Shown: positions 23,859 to 36,372 of the stretch, one piece after another
How positions within the stretch are numbered: position 1 is the first letter of the stretch
Layout: each line of letters begins with the position of its first letter
Assembly: GCA_944989445.1 (NCBI GenBank)
Contig: CALYLW010000055.1
Location: 310,001 to 374,000 of the forward strand
DNA: 64,000 nucleotides
DNA from: Ampullaceana balthica
Lineage: Eukaryota > Mollusca > Gastropoda > Lymnaeidae
Direction of reading: 5' to 3'
Program-made: the position numbers and the translations under genes
The notes under the pieces: model-generated
The model's input: the letters and a program-made list of their open reading frames with translations, nothing else
What the model was told of the DNA's origin: nothing
Database searches by the model: none

Positions 23859-25505
23859 TCTAATATATAAAGCTCAGTTGATGTTTGTATGTTTGTTTGT
23901 TTGTATCCATTAAAAAGGTCACTGCTTTGTTGACATTTTTCCAAAATATCTCTACCATTGTCGTTACTAAAAAAGCTCACATATTTTTACGACACTGCAT
24001 CGTAACACAATTGTAATTAATACAATATTTGCATCAGCGTCTATGAGATAAAGATAATATGGCACAACCACCATCAAAGGCAAAATCTACTTAACCTATA
24101 GCACCAATAAATTAAATTATAAATGTTATATATGAAATATACTTTCTAAAATACGTGAAAGAAACTAAAGCAGTCGTATTAAAAGGAAATATAAGAAAAT
24201 GTGCGGACCGTATTTAGACAATAATAATAAATGGTTATAGGAATATTCTGGCTTAATAAAAAGTCTGCTCATAACAACTGGACCAAATGATAACTCTACT
24301 TTTGTAATCTATTTATAGTTGTTCTAACATGGAAATAATATTTGAATTGTTATATATTTGTGTCTACATTTACGATTAAAATTTACTGCTTTATGCAATT
24401 GGTATAATATCATAAAGGAATGAAATTCTTTTTTGAGTCGCTTTCATGGCCCAACAACAGATTTTGTTTCTAAAAAATAAAGAAATTATATTCCACATTT
24501 AAAATAAAATATTAAAAAATCGAATGTCTGTAAAAAAACGAATGTGAAACAATGACAATTATTGACTGAAAACTGGCCTATGTTAATCCAACTACAAAGG
24601 AATGAACATAGCAAATTCAATATACTCAAAACAAAATAATTAAGCGTTTTCAGGATCACTTTATTTAGTTTAATCTACTATGTTAATAGGTCCGGTAGCC
24701 TAAGTTTAAATTGTATAAGTGTATAGCTTACTAAAAGACAAAAGATTATGTGAAAAACAAACAAAATATAGATGTTGTATTAATAGGACACAGCTAAACT
24801 TAAGATGCGTACACGAAGATGTGCGCACAGTAATCAGGAGATAAAAGATTTTAGAACGCGCACCGCTAAAAATGAAGCCTTGAAAAAAATACTGACACAA
24901 TTATTACATAAATAGTTTTTTTTAAATTAAATGTCGAGTTATGGAACAGAAATAATTAAAACAAATTCGCAATTAAATTTCAACGAGTAAACAATTAAAC
25001 CTAATGCCAATGCATCGTGTGGCATTTGAAATTAAATAATATAATATATAGAAAGCAACAGTAAAGAAAATGACAATTCTTTGTACTGCATAGCCATAGC
25101 TCAAATTAAGAAGCGTACACGAAAATGTGCGCACCGTAATTAGACAATATAATATTTTTTGAATGCGCACCGCTGAAAATAAAGTATTGGGGGAAAAAAG
25201 GTCACCAAAAATAACTCGCTTTGAACGGCATTTGAACGTCCGCGTAAAGATGTTCAATACAGAAATGAGGTTAAATTTTTCATTCTTTGTCTCTGCATTT
25301 TTTTATTATTTAATTTATGGCATTCGGGCAAAATGGACAGTTACACAAACTAACTTAAAACCACCTTCAGGGTAAAAGGAACCGTCCTGCCAAATTTGGT
25401 CCCCGTCCGTCATTTGATTTTTCCGTGGTTGTCTAACAGAAAGTCGAAAAGTGAAACATACAAACATACAAAGATACAAACACCAACTGAGCTTTACATA
25501 TTAGA
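23859..25505 (+). mobile_element. Family E element, copy E-B, with inverted ends
   Basis: The left end reads TCTAATATATAAAGCTCAGT then TGATGTTTGTATGTTTG. The right end is its inverse, CAACTGAGCTTTACATATTA then GA at 25505, preceded by CAAACATACAAAGATACAAA. The interior is AT-rich with no transposase. A repeated block containing CGTACACGAAxATGTGCGCAC occurs at 24809 and 25116. The TC start and this inverted-end style recall Helitron2/Helentron-type non-autonomous elements, but that call is tentative. Confidence 0.65.
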
Positions 25506-25508
25506 TAA

Positions 25509-26014
25509 CTAGATTGTTCCGGGGCGCCGTGGCGCCTTCGGCGCCCACTTCTTTTAGGGCGCCTACGGCGCCCACCTTATTCATAAGCAAAAATTAAACT
25601 TGCTGAAATGTTCACAAAGTATTTTTATAGGGGCCGCCACTTTTTTTGTCAAAACCCCAAGTAACTTATCCTTGTTTGATAAATACGAAATATTAAACTT
25701 CCTGAAATGTACACAAAGTATTTTATAATTATAAATCATCAAATCCTATTTTTACATCGTTCCCTTTTTCCAAAATTAAGATATAAGCTAAAGCAATGAC
25801 GTCATATAATATATTTTTTACAGCGCGTCTTTAATTTGTAATTAATTTGCACACCTTTTGATGCACACCTTGTGTTAAATATAAGATCAACCAATGACGT
25901 CATATTAAATATTTTTACAGCGCTAATCACCACACGATTTTTTAAAACTGCTATAGACTGTTCTACATCATGAGCGTTCCACATCCAATGAGTGACTTGG
26001 GCTTTTATATTATT
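25509..26014 (-). mobile_element. Family F Helitron-like element, copy F1
   Basis: On the minus strand the 3' end carries GGCGCC-rich stem sequence (GGCGCCGAAGGCGCC), a second GGCGCC, then CCCGGAACAAT and CTAG. A hairpin followed within some 10-20 bases by CTRR is the known Helitron 3' end. The interior shares AATGACGTCATAT (twice), ATACTTTGTGAACATTTCAG on the minus strand and GATTTGATGAT with other copies. No Rep/helicase frame, so non-autonomous. Compared with F2 it lacks 13 bases (GTCCATAAAGTAC) after AGGGGCC near 25637. Confidence 0.65.
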
Positions 26015-26695
26015 CTAGATTGTTCCGGGGCGCCGTGGCGCCTTCGGCGCCCACTTCTTTTAGGGCGCCTACGGCGCCCACCTTATTCATAAGCAAAAAT
26101 TAAACTTGCTGAAATGTTCACAAAGTATTTTTATAGGGGCCGTCCATAAAGTACGCCACTTTTTTTGTCAAAACCCCAAGTAACTTATCCTTGTTTGATA
26201 AATACGAAATATTAAACTTCCTGAAATGTACACAAAGTATTTAATAACAGGAGTTGTAGGGCGCCTACGGCGCCCACTTTGTTTTTTGTCAAAAGCCCAA
26301 GAAACTTATCCTTCTTTGATAAATACGAAATATTAAACTTCCTTTTTGTTTGATAAATACGAAATATTATACTTACTGAAATGTACACAAAGTATTATAT
26401 AATTATAAATCCTCAAATCCTATTTTTACATCGTTCCCTTTTTCCAAAATTAAGATATAAGCTAAAGCAATGACGTCATATAATATATTTTTTTACAGCG
26501 CGTCTTTAATTTGTAATTAATTTGCACACCTTTTGATGCACACCTTGTGTTAAATATAAGATCAACCAATGACGTCATATTAAATATTTTTACAGCGCTA
26601 ATCACCACACGATTTTTTAAAACTGCTATAGACTGTTGTACATCATCAGCGTTCCACATCCAATGAGTGACTTGGGCTTTTATATTATATATATA
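26015..26695 (-). mobile_element. Family F Helitron-like element, copy F2
   Basis: The first 150 bases are nearly identical to F1, including the CTAG end at 26015-26018 and the GGCGCC hairpin. It has an additional internal GGCGCC block (GGGCGCCTACGGCGCCCAC at 26259-26277) and a local duplication of TTTGATAAATACGAAATATT. It keeps TAGGGGCCGTCCATAAAGTA, resembling the family T terminus. It abuts F3 head to head. Confidence 0.65.
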
Positions 26696-27095
26696 TATAA
26701 TAGTCCTAGTCACTCACTCACTCACTCATTCATTGGATATGGAACGCTGAGGAACGATATACAACAGTCTATAGCAGTTAAAAAATCGTGTGGTGATTAG
26801 CACTGTAAAAAATTTTTATATGACGTAATGGTGTGATCTTATATTTTAAAATACAAGGTGTGCATCGGTGCGCAAAATGACTATAAATTAAGATGCTCTG
26901 TAAAAAAATATTATATGACGTCATTGTTTTAGCTCATATTTTAATTTTGGAAAAGGTAACAATGTAAAAAGAGGATTTGATGATGGTTAATTAATTATAA
27001 AATACTTTGTGTACATTCCAGGAATGTTAATATTTCGTATTTATCAAACAAGGATAAGTTACTTGGGCTTTTGACAACCCCTATTATGAAATAAT
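26696..27095 (+). mobile_element. Family F copy F3, opposite orientation
   Basis: It begins AATAGTCCTAGTCACTCACT with an (ACTC)n run (26706-26730). It then matches the inverse of F1 and F2: GGAACGCTGA, ACAGTCTATAGCAGTT, ATATGACGTCATTG and AAATACTTTGTGTACATT. It ends without the GGCGCC hairpin, so it is truncated or different at that end. With F2 it makes a large inverted repeat centred near 26695. Confidence 0.6.
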
Positions 27096-27120
27096 AATAA
27101 TAATTAAAGGCAATTTTTTG

Positions 27121-27435
27121 TCCGGCCCTCGAAAGCGATTGGTCCTTCAAACACATATGACTCCTACAGCCAATCATATTGAACACGTTTACGCGGACTT
27201 TCAAAACGAGTTATTTTTCGTGCAGTATTTCTTCCAAGACTTTATTTCGAGTTATGCGCGTTGGGATTTATAGTCAAAAGCTTTGTTTTTACGAGTTATT
27301 TATTTTAACTATAATGAATAGTATTTTTGACGTGATGCACATGTATGCCGGTTGAGACGGCTGTTGGAGGGGAGTTACAACATGCCACCGAACGGTGGCG
27401 GAACGTCCTTGGACGCGCTTTGTTGCTCGTATATT
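27121..27435 (+). repeat. Family G repeat, copy 1
   Basis: It contains GCGATTGGTCCTTCAAACAC (27135) and ends TGGACGCGCTTTGTTGCTCG. Two hairpins lie near the right end: GCCACCGAACGGTGGC (27384-27399) and CGTCCTTGGACG (27404-27415). Copy 2 follows at a 353-bp offset. It includes GGGATTTATAGTCAAAAGCT, a piece also seen at family D ends. Confidence 0.75.
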
Positions 27436-27473
27436 TATATATTATATCCTATATAATAAAAGACTATGTTCCG

Positions 27474-27789
27474 TGCGGTGATCGATAGCGATTGGTCCTT
27501 CAAACACATATGACCCCTACAGCCAATCATATTGAACACGTTTACGCGGAGGTTCAAAGCGAGTTACTTTTTGTGCTGTATTTCTTCCAAGACTTTATTT
27601 TGAGTTATGCGCGTTGGGATTTATAGTCAAAAGCTCTTATTTTTACGAGTTATTTATTTTAACTTTAATGAATAATATTTATGAAGTGACGCACATGTAT
27701 GCTGGTCGAGACGGCTGTTGGAAGGGAGTTACAACATGCCACCGAACGATGGTGGAACGTCCTTGGACGGGCTTTGTTGCTCGTATACA
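27474..27789 (+). repeat. Family G repeat, copy 2
   Basis: About 90% alike to copy 1 by eye. The first hairpin is damaged (GAACGATGG) and the second is kept (CGTCCTTGGACG). Between the copies lies TATCCTATATAATAAAAGAC, which may be the true left end of each unit. Confidence 0.75.
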
Positions 27790-27822
27790 ATAAATGGATA
27801 ACCAAAAAAGTTGAATGAAAAA

Positions 27823-28010
27823 CTAATGTTCCCTCTAATTTTCATTGGTCCGTGAGCAAAGTTTGTTTTTTTTAAAACAACACCTTGTGTGAAAAATTGC
27901 ATAGCATCATTTGTGTACAATATTTTACAAAATTTGTTGCTCGGTCATTCTTACTGCTGCGTGGTGTCGTTCAGATATCTGCGCGGCCGCGCAGTTTAAA
28001 AGGAACATTG
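27823..28010 (+). mobile_element. Family V hAT-like MITE, copy V2
   Basis: It begins CTAATGTTCCCTCTAATTTT and ends GTTTAAAAGGAACATTG. Interior matches to V1 include TACAATATTTTACAAAATTT and ATATCTGCGCGGCCGCGCAG. Flanks ATGAAAAA (27815-27822) and ATGATAAG (28011-28018) match at six of eight positions. Confidence 0.75.
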
Positions 28011-28115
28011 ATGATAAGTACAGTATATCAGTGTATATATACCATCTACAAAACAAACAGTTCCTATTGAATCGATCCATACTAGGTGGGTGTCATTTCA
28101 CAAATACTTCCATTT

Positions 28116-28139
28116 CACACACACACACACACACACACA
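28116..28139 (+). repeat. (CA)n microsatellite
   Basis: About twelve CA dinucleotides in TTTCACACACACA. Confidence 0.95.
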
Positions 28140-29518
28140 AAAAAGCAGCAAAAGAAAAAATCACTAGACATTAAGAGCTAAGTCTTATAACTTGATTCAA
28201 ACTTATGGAAAATACGACAAAGACTTTTGCGCCAAACTCGGACACCCACCCCCTTTTCCCCACCTGACTATACCGAGAGAAGTGTATGGCGTGCAGGTAC
28301 ATTACACTCATTGCCTTTATGTTTACTTATTAAAACTAGCACAATTTAGACAGCTGGAAATACGAGAACTCTTAAGAATTATCTGAGCACTTAAATATCT
28401 GGACCATGTCTATTCATTAAGAGTAGACACGTGTAAGCAGTTGAGAGCCATGCGTCCCGGCGCACCCTCACACCGCGGTGCGTCCATACGTGACTTTTGA
28501 TGTGAGGTACACAGACAACAGGCTCATTGAACCTTTTCACATCTCAACTCATTCCTTGGAAAACCTGGATCCGGGCTTTTCCATGTCCCAAAATGCATTT
28601 CTTTCACCCTTCACAGGAACGCATCTATTTATACATAAGAATTGAAATATATAACAACAAACATTATACATTGTACAAGGAAGCGTCTAATCTCAAATTG
28701 GCATTAGAACTGAGTCTCTATGTAAATTTGTGTGTTGCTAATATAATCATTCCATACAAGAATTCCTGTCAGCATTGAAATTGACATTTAACAGGCAATT
28801 CCTTTTTCGAAAGTATACAACTATTTGCACTTGAAGCAGACACCCATACACATAAATGTTTCTTAATATACTGATTTTTTTTTACTGAAACCAAATTGTT
28901 TTATAAACTGCTCATGAGAGACGCAGTGAAAGCGTATACAGAACTGTCAGTTATAATAGAGATGCAACAGATTGTGGGGTGACCGCCCGCCCGCCCGCCC
29001 TAAATGTATAGCCTCTGGCAAATTCAACTAATACATCGACAGCTGCCTCAGCTTCAAACAGAGTCTGAGCCGTTGTATATTAGCTGCCCTTCTTTGGTGT
29101 CTTTTGTAAGCAATAAGCTGGGAATTTGAGCTGCACGGCCGATTGTAAAGATGTGAAACTGTGATATGATGTAACATGCGGCCGATGCCCAACAGTCATT
29201 GGCACGTTTAAGACGATATGTGTTTTCTAACATGAAGCGTTACTTTTTAATTATATACATCTACCCCCAAGACTCGGCAATTTATAACAAAAGAAACTCA
29301 GTATATTTGGAATTACAGTTTCGTATGATTTTTTTTCGCTTCCCTAAAATCTGTGCCCAGAATCACAAGTATATTTAAATTAAACCCGTTCAACAATAAA
29401 TATAATTTAGTTTGATGACGCTGTCACGTGACAAATATTATAAATCCTTGCGGAATGAATGGACGCAGAGAAGATGACCATTAGAATGTTTATATTTCCC
29501 ACTATTGGAGTCATAGGG
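28140..29518. other. No recognisable feature
   Basis: Unique-looking, mixed composition. (CCGC)n of four units lies at 28984-28999. No gene or transposon end identified. Confidence 0.5.
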
Positions 29519-29886
29519 CAGTGGTGTTCAAACCAGCATGCGTCACCACCAACATTAAAGGTGACTCTGGATAAATCTCTTCATTCATATTTTGCACCCT
29601 CATTTTTTGTCATTATAAATATTTGAGGTACATTTTTGTAAATGTTACTGAGATAGCATGGACTGTAAAATACAGTTATTAAATTGAAAGTTTTGGCTTA
29701 TATTAGGATTACTTATTAATTAAAATCAAGGCTTTCATTAACTAAATTAACATTTTTCAAAGTACATACAGCCAAGTGAGATTTTACAATAACAATTACA
29801 TTACTTTTCATTTGATGGGGAATAGGTCCTCCGCCAACTACTGATAGATCAAAATGGCCCTCGGGCCAAAGATTTTGCCACCGGTG
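29519..29886. mobile_element. Possible hAT-like MITE
   Basis: The left edge CAGTGGTGTTCAAACC and right edge GATTTTGCCACCGGTG are roughly inverted (about 10 of 16). The right part has GGCCCTCGGGCC, as seen in hAT MITEs. No target duplication is convincing (TCATAGGG against TGACAAGT), so this is weak. Confidence 0.35.
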
Positions 29887-30542
29887 TGACAAGTAGAAAC
29901 TTAGAGTTTGATGTAACTAATGTCTACAGCCAGTTCCCACTCACTTGAGACCTCTCGTAGAATCATTCTAAAACTTTTGGGTTTCACAAAGGGCAATAAA
30001 ACGAATTCATGTTTAATGTATAATTTTAGTCCTTGACTAATACCAATAATCTTTTCTGTCACGATGTGTTTGCACCTTGACAACATATTTCAATTAAAAT
30101 AAACTTGACAGAAAACCCAGACTGACGAATTCACTGACAGAAAAAGCCAAATGTAATATTAGAACTACAAAAGATCATGCATCCGAGACGTGGGTGAGCT
30201 GTGGCGTACCAGCTGGCGGCGATGCCCTGAGGGCAAGCGTTGATGTTGGCTCCACATGATGCATTGGGCATACGCTCTTACGCATGCGTGGAGAGATTCG
30301 TTTGACGTGTTTTTTTTATTTCAAAAAAAATCTAGTTATAGATTACGTCATTTTGAGGTAAATGTTATTTAAAAAATCAATCTGATCAATAATACTCTCT
30401 ATTTCCACAATGTCTGACATTCACGGATGTTTATCGCTGTAGTAAATACTTGGGCGAGACATCCTTGAGGTAGTGAATGGACTTTAAAAAAAAATAAAAT
30501 ACGAAAAGCAAATTTTAAAAAACTTTAAAAAACAAAGTTTTT
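29887..30542. other. No recognisable feature
   Basis: Unique-looking sequence with no homology recognised on either strand. Confidence 0.5.
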
Positions 30543-31020
30543 TACTATAAATCCTTTATATACGAGACATAACTAAAAGTATATTCATTATAATAAGCAT
30601 CGCACGATAATCAAAACACCCAAAATTATAGTTATGTCTCGTAAAATATGTTTAATATAATGCGCACCGCACGACAGACTATAGCATAATCATTTACGGA
30701 TCGCGAATATATATTTTTTAATAGTATGGTCACTATAATACGCACCGCACAGCGCGACAGGAAATTACAAAAAAGGTTGTTCAGCATAATACGCACCGCG
30801 ACATTCTTGCACAAAAAAGTACATGCTACATAGATAAACTAAAAATTCATTAATTTATTAACAGTGCATTAGATCGATGTGAAATTTTAATAGATCTATT
30901 TTATCGTCGCCACCAGTGCGCCTGCAAAATTTCAGCTCGCTGGCATACGGTGAAGTGGGTTATAAATTGATCCAAAGTTTTAGCGCAAACAGACAACACG
31001 AGTTGATATAAAGGATTTAA
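30543..31020 (+). mobile_element. Family D non-autonomous element, copy D1
   Basis: The left end ACTATAAATCCTTTATATAC and right end GATATAAAGGATTTAAA are inverted over about 14 bp. The interior has several AATACGCACCGCAC-type motifs (near 30660, 30738, 30789), ATAAACTAAAAATTCATTAA and AAATTTCAGCTCGCTGGCAT, shared with D4 at 63 kb. No coding capacity. Confidence 0.75.
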
Positions 31021-31078
31021 AAATGTATCACAAGATGAAGTAAAAATGTAAAAAGGGAGGAGACATATTTAAATACTG

Positions 31079-31862
31079 GCCCGTGTGTAGAGGACCATGT
31101 CCAAGTGGCCCGTGTGTAGAGGATCATGTACAAGTGGCCCGTGTGTAGAGGATCATGTACAAGTGGCCCGTGTGTAGAGGGTCATGTCCAAGTGGCCCGT
31201 GTGTAGAGGATCATGTCTAAATGGCCCGTGTGTAGAGGGTCATGTCTAAATGGCCCGTGTGTGGAGGGTCATGTCTAAGTGGCCCGTGTGTAGAGGATCA
31301 TGTCTAAGTGGCCCGTGTGTAGAGGATCATGTCTAAGTGGCCCGTGTGTAGAGGATCATGTCTAAGTGGCCCGTGTGTAGAGGATCATGTCTAAGTGGCC
31401 CGTGTGTAGAGGATCATGTCTAAGTGGCCCGTGTGTAGAGGATCATGTCTAAGTGGCCCGTGTGTAGAGGATCATGTCTAAGTGGCCCGTGTGTAGAGGA
31501 TCATGTCTAAGTGGCCCGTGTGTAGAGGACCATGTCTAAGTGGCCCGTGTGTAGAGGATCATGTCTAAGTGGCCCGTGTGTAGAGGGATCATGTCTAAGT
31601 GGCCCGTGTGTAGAGGATCATGTCTAAGTGGCCCGTGTGTAGAGGACCATGTCTAAGTGGCCCGTGTGTAGAGGATCATGTCTAAGTGGCCCGTGTGTAG
31701 AGGGTCATGTCTAAGTGGCCCGTGTGTAGAGGACCATGTCTAAGTGGCCCGTGTGTAGAGGGACCATGTCTAAGTGGCCCGTGTGTAGAGGATCATGTCT
31801 AAGTGGCCCGTGTGTAGAGGGTCATGTCTAAGTGGCCCGTGTGTAGAGGATCATGTCCAAGT
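31079..31862 (+). repeat. 29-bp minisatellite, about 27 units
   Basis: The unit is GTGGCCCGTGTGTAGAGGAT then CATGTCTAA. Edge units use CATGTCCAAG or CATGTACAAG, and internal ones are almost uniform with GGATC, GGACC and GGGTC variants. It begins about 60 bp beyond D1. Confidence 0.96.
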
Positions 31863-34800
31863 GTCACCGTCAATGTACACTGTACACAAACACTCAACAC
31901 ACAAGACTGCGTACAATTAAAATAATAATTTGACCATATAAGCTGCTTAATATATATTCTATCTAAAGAAATCCTGAATACTTATACCAAAGAGAGAAGT
32001 TATGAATACCTTTATAGAGTGAAAAAGAGAAAACTCTAATCATACAAGAGAGAAAATATGAATACCCATAATTTATAAAATAGACAGAAAGTATGATTCC
32101 TGTACATGACCAATTATCATTTCTTATTATGTAGTTTATGAGTTATGCTGATGTTTATCATGACATATTTTATGGGGTGTGTGACGAAAGTGGGACAACA
32201 CCTTTAATCAAGTGTTCTCCACTTATGGGTTAATTGACCCCCTTTAATTATTCTCGAATTTTAATTTCGAGTTTTATGTAAATATTTATTAAATTTTTGG
32301 AAATTATTTAATCTCTCGTCTAAAAAAGTAAATAAAATTGTGATATTTTTCCCAAGCGTAAACATATATTTTGAACAAACTGGGAGAGAAATTACTTTTA
32401 AAATTTACCAAAGAATTAGGTATCTTTAAAATATGTACACAAAGTATATGTTAGTAAAATGGTTGAGAACCATTTCAGATTTCTGAAACCATTGTTTCTT
32501 TCCATCTCTATTTGACGGGAATTTCATGTTCCCAATCTGTCCGCCAAATCAAGACTCTCGCAACCAAAGCGCACAAAATGAACATAAAAACGCAGAGTGA
32601 GATTATTGATTAGACCGAGAGTGAAAGTGAACTTACAGCTCGTTAGAAGTCGACTCTGCCTGTATTGCAGACATATTGTTTTAACACTTGGGAACGCAAC
32701 CAAAGTGGTAACTTTTTCACCACCTCATTGGTATTCAGCGATAGCAGCGAGTCCGCCAATCAAGTCGAACTTTTCCAGGAGATTGATAGACATCAGCAAC
32801 ACCTGCGAGGCAGGACACACGTTTTGATGACGCATTTCCTTGAATATTTTGTGTTTGATAGTGAGACGGTCGACAAGGTACCGACAGGAACCGGTATATT
32901 ATTAACGTGTGACACCTTTAGGGAAATTCATAAAACTGACACTGAAACATAAGACTGATGCAAGGTCATATAATGAAGTCCCACGTAGAATAAATGCACA
33001 CTTTAATAAACTACGATGCATTTGTTTTATTTTTTTAATGAGTTAACTGGTTTACAGTGTTAACTGGTGTGCAATTTTTAATATTGATATTCTGAATAAA
33101 AGATTTTTTTATTTAACCTAAAACGCTCACACAAAAACGTTTACGTAACTTGTAGCCTACAGTATAATTGTCTTCCCGTATTTAAAATAACATTGAAGCG
33201 GTAAAGATAGTAACGACAGAAATAAAGAGGGATAGAAAAAGAGAGGCTGAGAGATATAAAGGTAGAGAAAGAAGGGGCAGGAAGAGAAGTTGCAAAGGGA
33301 GAGAAAAAGATATGGTCTATAAAAATAGGGTGATATACGGAGATATGGATTTAAAGAGAGCGGGCTATAAACAGGGCGTTAGAGATACGATAGACACGGA
33401 GCGAGATGTCTAAAGCTAAAATGATTACAACGAGATTACACTTAGAAATCTACGACCGCGGTATGGCCCATTTCTCCGTGATTAACCCCACATCCTTACA
33501 CCACCAGCAATTACCCATATTACCTTGAGATTACCCCCGGCAAATCGCCACTACACGAGAAACAATTTATAGCTTTGGAATAAGCCCTCCTCGGACTGGG
33601 CCCATAATACGTCGATCATGGGTGCAATCCCATTAAAATCAGCAGACCAGCGGGGGTACAAAAGGAAGTATACCGGGCGAACGCAGAAAATGAAACATCC
33701 AATTCTAAGTGCCTATTACCAAGAAAGATGTTGATTGGGGTCTTTGAAAAGTTCAGAGGAGATAACTCGTGGCGGAGGCGATTTGCCTGCCCTTGGAATC
33801 CGCCACCGGTCTAACTGAGATGAAGTAATAAAAGAAAAGGGCTGGGGGCCCGGAGATGAGCCGCGTCAATGGAGGCTCTTGGCTTGATAATATAATTAAC
33901 TGTTGCGTTGCCCGCATAGAATGAGACAAGACCAAGACGTCAGGTATCACACACATACAGAACTTCATTCTCATATCTGAATTGACCTAAATAAAGGCCA
34001 TGTAATAGTCGTTAAAACAAATTAGAAATCCTTCACTTCTTCGAGCAGTATAAAACTGATTGCTGCACCATCTTCACGACGAGGGCATTTATTAAACTGT
34101 TTATAGCAAGCCGATCAGCTCCGTCTTTTGTATACGACTCTTAAGTAAATAGGTTTAAAACAATTTTTCTGTTTTTATACTTTACTGTGTATTTCTATCG
34201 CCTTAAACAGTTTTTGCTATCTTTTAATCTGCACTTACCGAAAAACGTTAAAAATGAGACAGTCGGCTGATTAACCAGCATTAGTTTTAGCGTGAGATTA
34301 TAGGATGACTAAGAGTTAGCTATAGTGCGGGATATTCAGCTGACTTACCAGCGTCAGTTTTAATTAAGCTGTAGTGAAGTAATAAAATAGTTCACATTAA
34401 AGAGTAACAAGGCAGAGAATTGAGTTGGATAAATTACACAGCTAGTTCAATGCCAGGACCTACTCTTTGAGTCAAATATCATCTCTTTTTTATTTAATAA
34501 AAAAAATTCTACAAATATCTAATGAACGGTTAAAGAGATAAAAGTGGTGGGTGAATGGGGACTGAAACAAAACAACTAATGGAGTTAGTTCAAACCTAAC
34601 ATCCCAATATTTTTTTTAAAAAAAATTGTTTTAATGATCGCTGACGAAAGTGGAGACAAGACTGCGACATGACGTGCTGTCCAGCAGAAGCAGACGATAA
34701 TTTTGTCATCCTTCGTTAAGAAATCATTAAAAACCCAAACGAATAACCACGCGGAACAATCTCGTCCAATTCCTTCCTCTTATTTTCACGAGAAAGACTC

Positions 34801-35811
34801 ACCATATCTCCACCCCCGCCCAATTTTTTCCCAGACCGCTAAATCCATGGATGTCCTCTGGATATCAGTGGCGTATTCTATCAGTGAATGGTGAGATACG
34901 GATTTACAACTAAGTTGTTCTACATTTATTTCACTCCAGATGTATTGAAAAAAAAATTTTCTTGATGTTCATATCTCAAAATCCAACATATCCTGAAAAC
35001 ACTATTAATTTATGTTTTGTCGTCTGCAAATAATCTCCACGTTGAGATTCAAGTATTGGAAAAGGGGGAGGGGGGTTGAAGACGTTGTTTAAATTTGCTC
35101 CCCCAATTGATAAGCATCATGTCCCCATGCTATTTCCCCTCTACATTCATCTCCCCGCACCCCACCTCAACCCCAGAAACCGCCTCCTGCCTCATCTCAA
35201 CCAACTCCAGCCTCCGTTGGAATTAAATTCGGTCTGAAGACGTTCGAGTGATGGGCTCTCTGGCAGATTGCAGACCGGAAACAGCGGTGTGAGATGGGAT
35301 AACGCAACTGAGAGATCGCCACAAGCGTTTAATCTCACGCTGACCCCAATGTTCGTGATGTCCCGCCAGCGACTCGTCCTTACACGCTACAGCACTTTCA
35401 CTCGATAAAGCCCCCAAAATGGAGACGTCTCTCTCGGGTGCTAGAAAGTGCTATCTTAAGCTTAGCCTAGAACAAACCGGTCATTTCTTACGGTCCTCGC
35501 TTAGGGATTGTAGTATAAGTGGACCTGTTAATGAGCCTTTACAAATCAATAAACTAACATCTTTAAGATTTCAACTTGTCTAGTAATTTTCATGCATCTT
35601 ATAAAAGAAAAGAAATTCTATTGGTTGAAACGTATTTTCGAAGTATAATCTTTTATCATACAAATATTGCATTCTCTTGAATTGAATGCTAATCGAGCTG
35701 TTGTAAAAAGTAGTATTCTCGACAATTTTTAAGAAAACATAAAAAAAAACAATTAATAAAACCTTCAATCAATGAATATGATGTAAATGACGGCTAATCT
35801 ATGTGATTGTT
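31863..35811. other. Long unique stretch; a GA-rich tract is the only feature
   Basis: A purine-rich tract lies at 33220-33420 (GAGA and AAGAGA repeats with spaced GATA). The rest (32.5-33.0, 33.4-33.9, 34.6-35.5 kb) is mixed GC with no protein similarity. It could be intron or regulatory DNA, but nothing in the sequence shows this. Confidence 0.5.
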
Positions 35812-36372
35812 GTTACCAGACATCCATCATACATACATCAGGATGTTGTTACCAGGCATCCATCATAAATACATCAGGATGTTGTTACCAGTCATCATTA
35901 CATACAACAGGAAGTTGTCACCAGTCATCCATCATACATACATCAGGATGTTGTGACCAGTCATCATACATACAACAGGAAGTTGTCACCAGTCATCCAT
36001 CATACATACATCAGGATGTTGTGACCAGTCATCATACATACAACAGGAAGTTGTCACCAGTCGTCATACATACAACAGGAAGTTGCCACCAGTCGTCATA
36101 CATACAACAGGAAGCTGTCACCAGGCACATATCATTCATACAACAGGAAGTTGTCACCAGTCGTCATACATACAACAGGAAGCTGTCACCAGGCATATAT
36201 CATACATACAACAGGAAGTTGTCACCAGGCATATATCATTCATACAACAGGAAGTTGTCACCAATCATACATCATTCATACAACAGGAAGCTGTCACCAG
36301 GCATATATCATTCATACAACAGGAAGTTGTCACCAATCATACATCATACATACAACAGGAAGTTGTCACCGA
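35812..36372 (+). repeat. 32-36-bp minisatellite, about 17 units
   Basis: The core is CATACAACAGGAAGTTGTCA followed by CCAGTCGT, CCAGGCATATATCAT or CCAATCATACATCAT. Left units use CATCAGGATGTTGTTACCAG, so there is a gradient from the left form to the right form. A 268-codon plus-strand open frame through it is low-complexity and has no family resemblance. Confidence 0.94.

Noticed and set aside
29519..29886. Confident hAT MITE
   Set aside because: TIR match is weak and target duplication is not convincing; kept only as a low-confidence feature.
30543..31020. AATACGCACCGCAC motifs in D1 as a separate tandem array
   Set aside because: Spacing is irregular and the motifs recur at the same places in D4, so they belong to the element.
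33220..33420. GA-rich tract as a GAGA-factor regulatory element
   Set aside because: Composition alone; no spacing or conservation to support a regulatory call.
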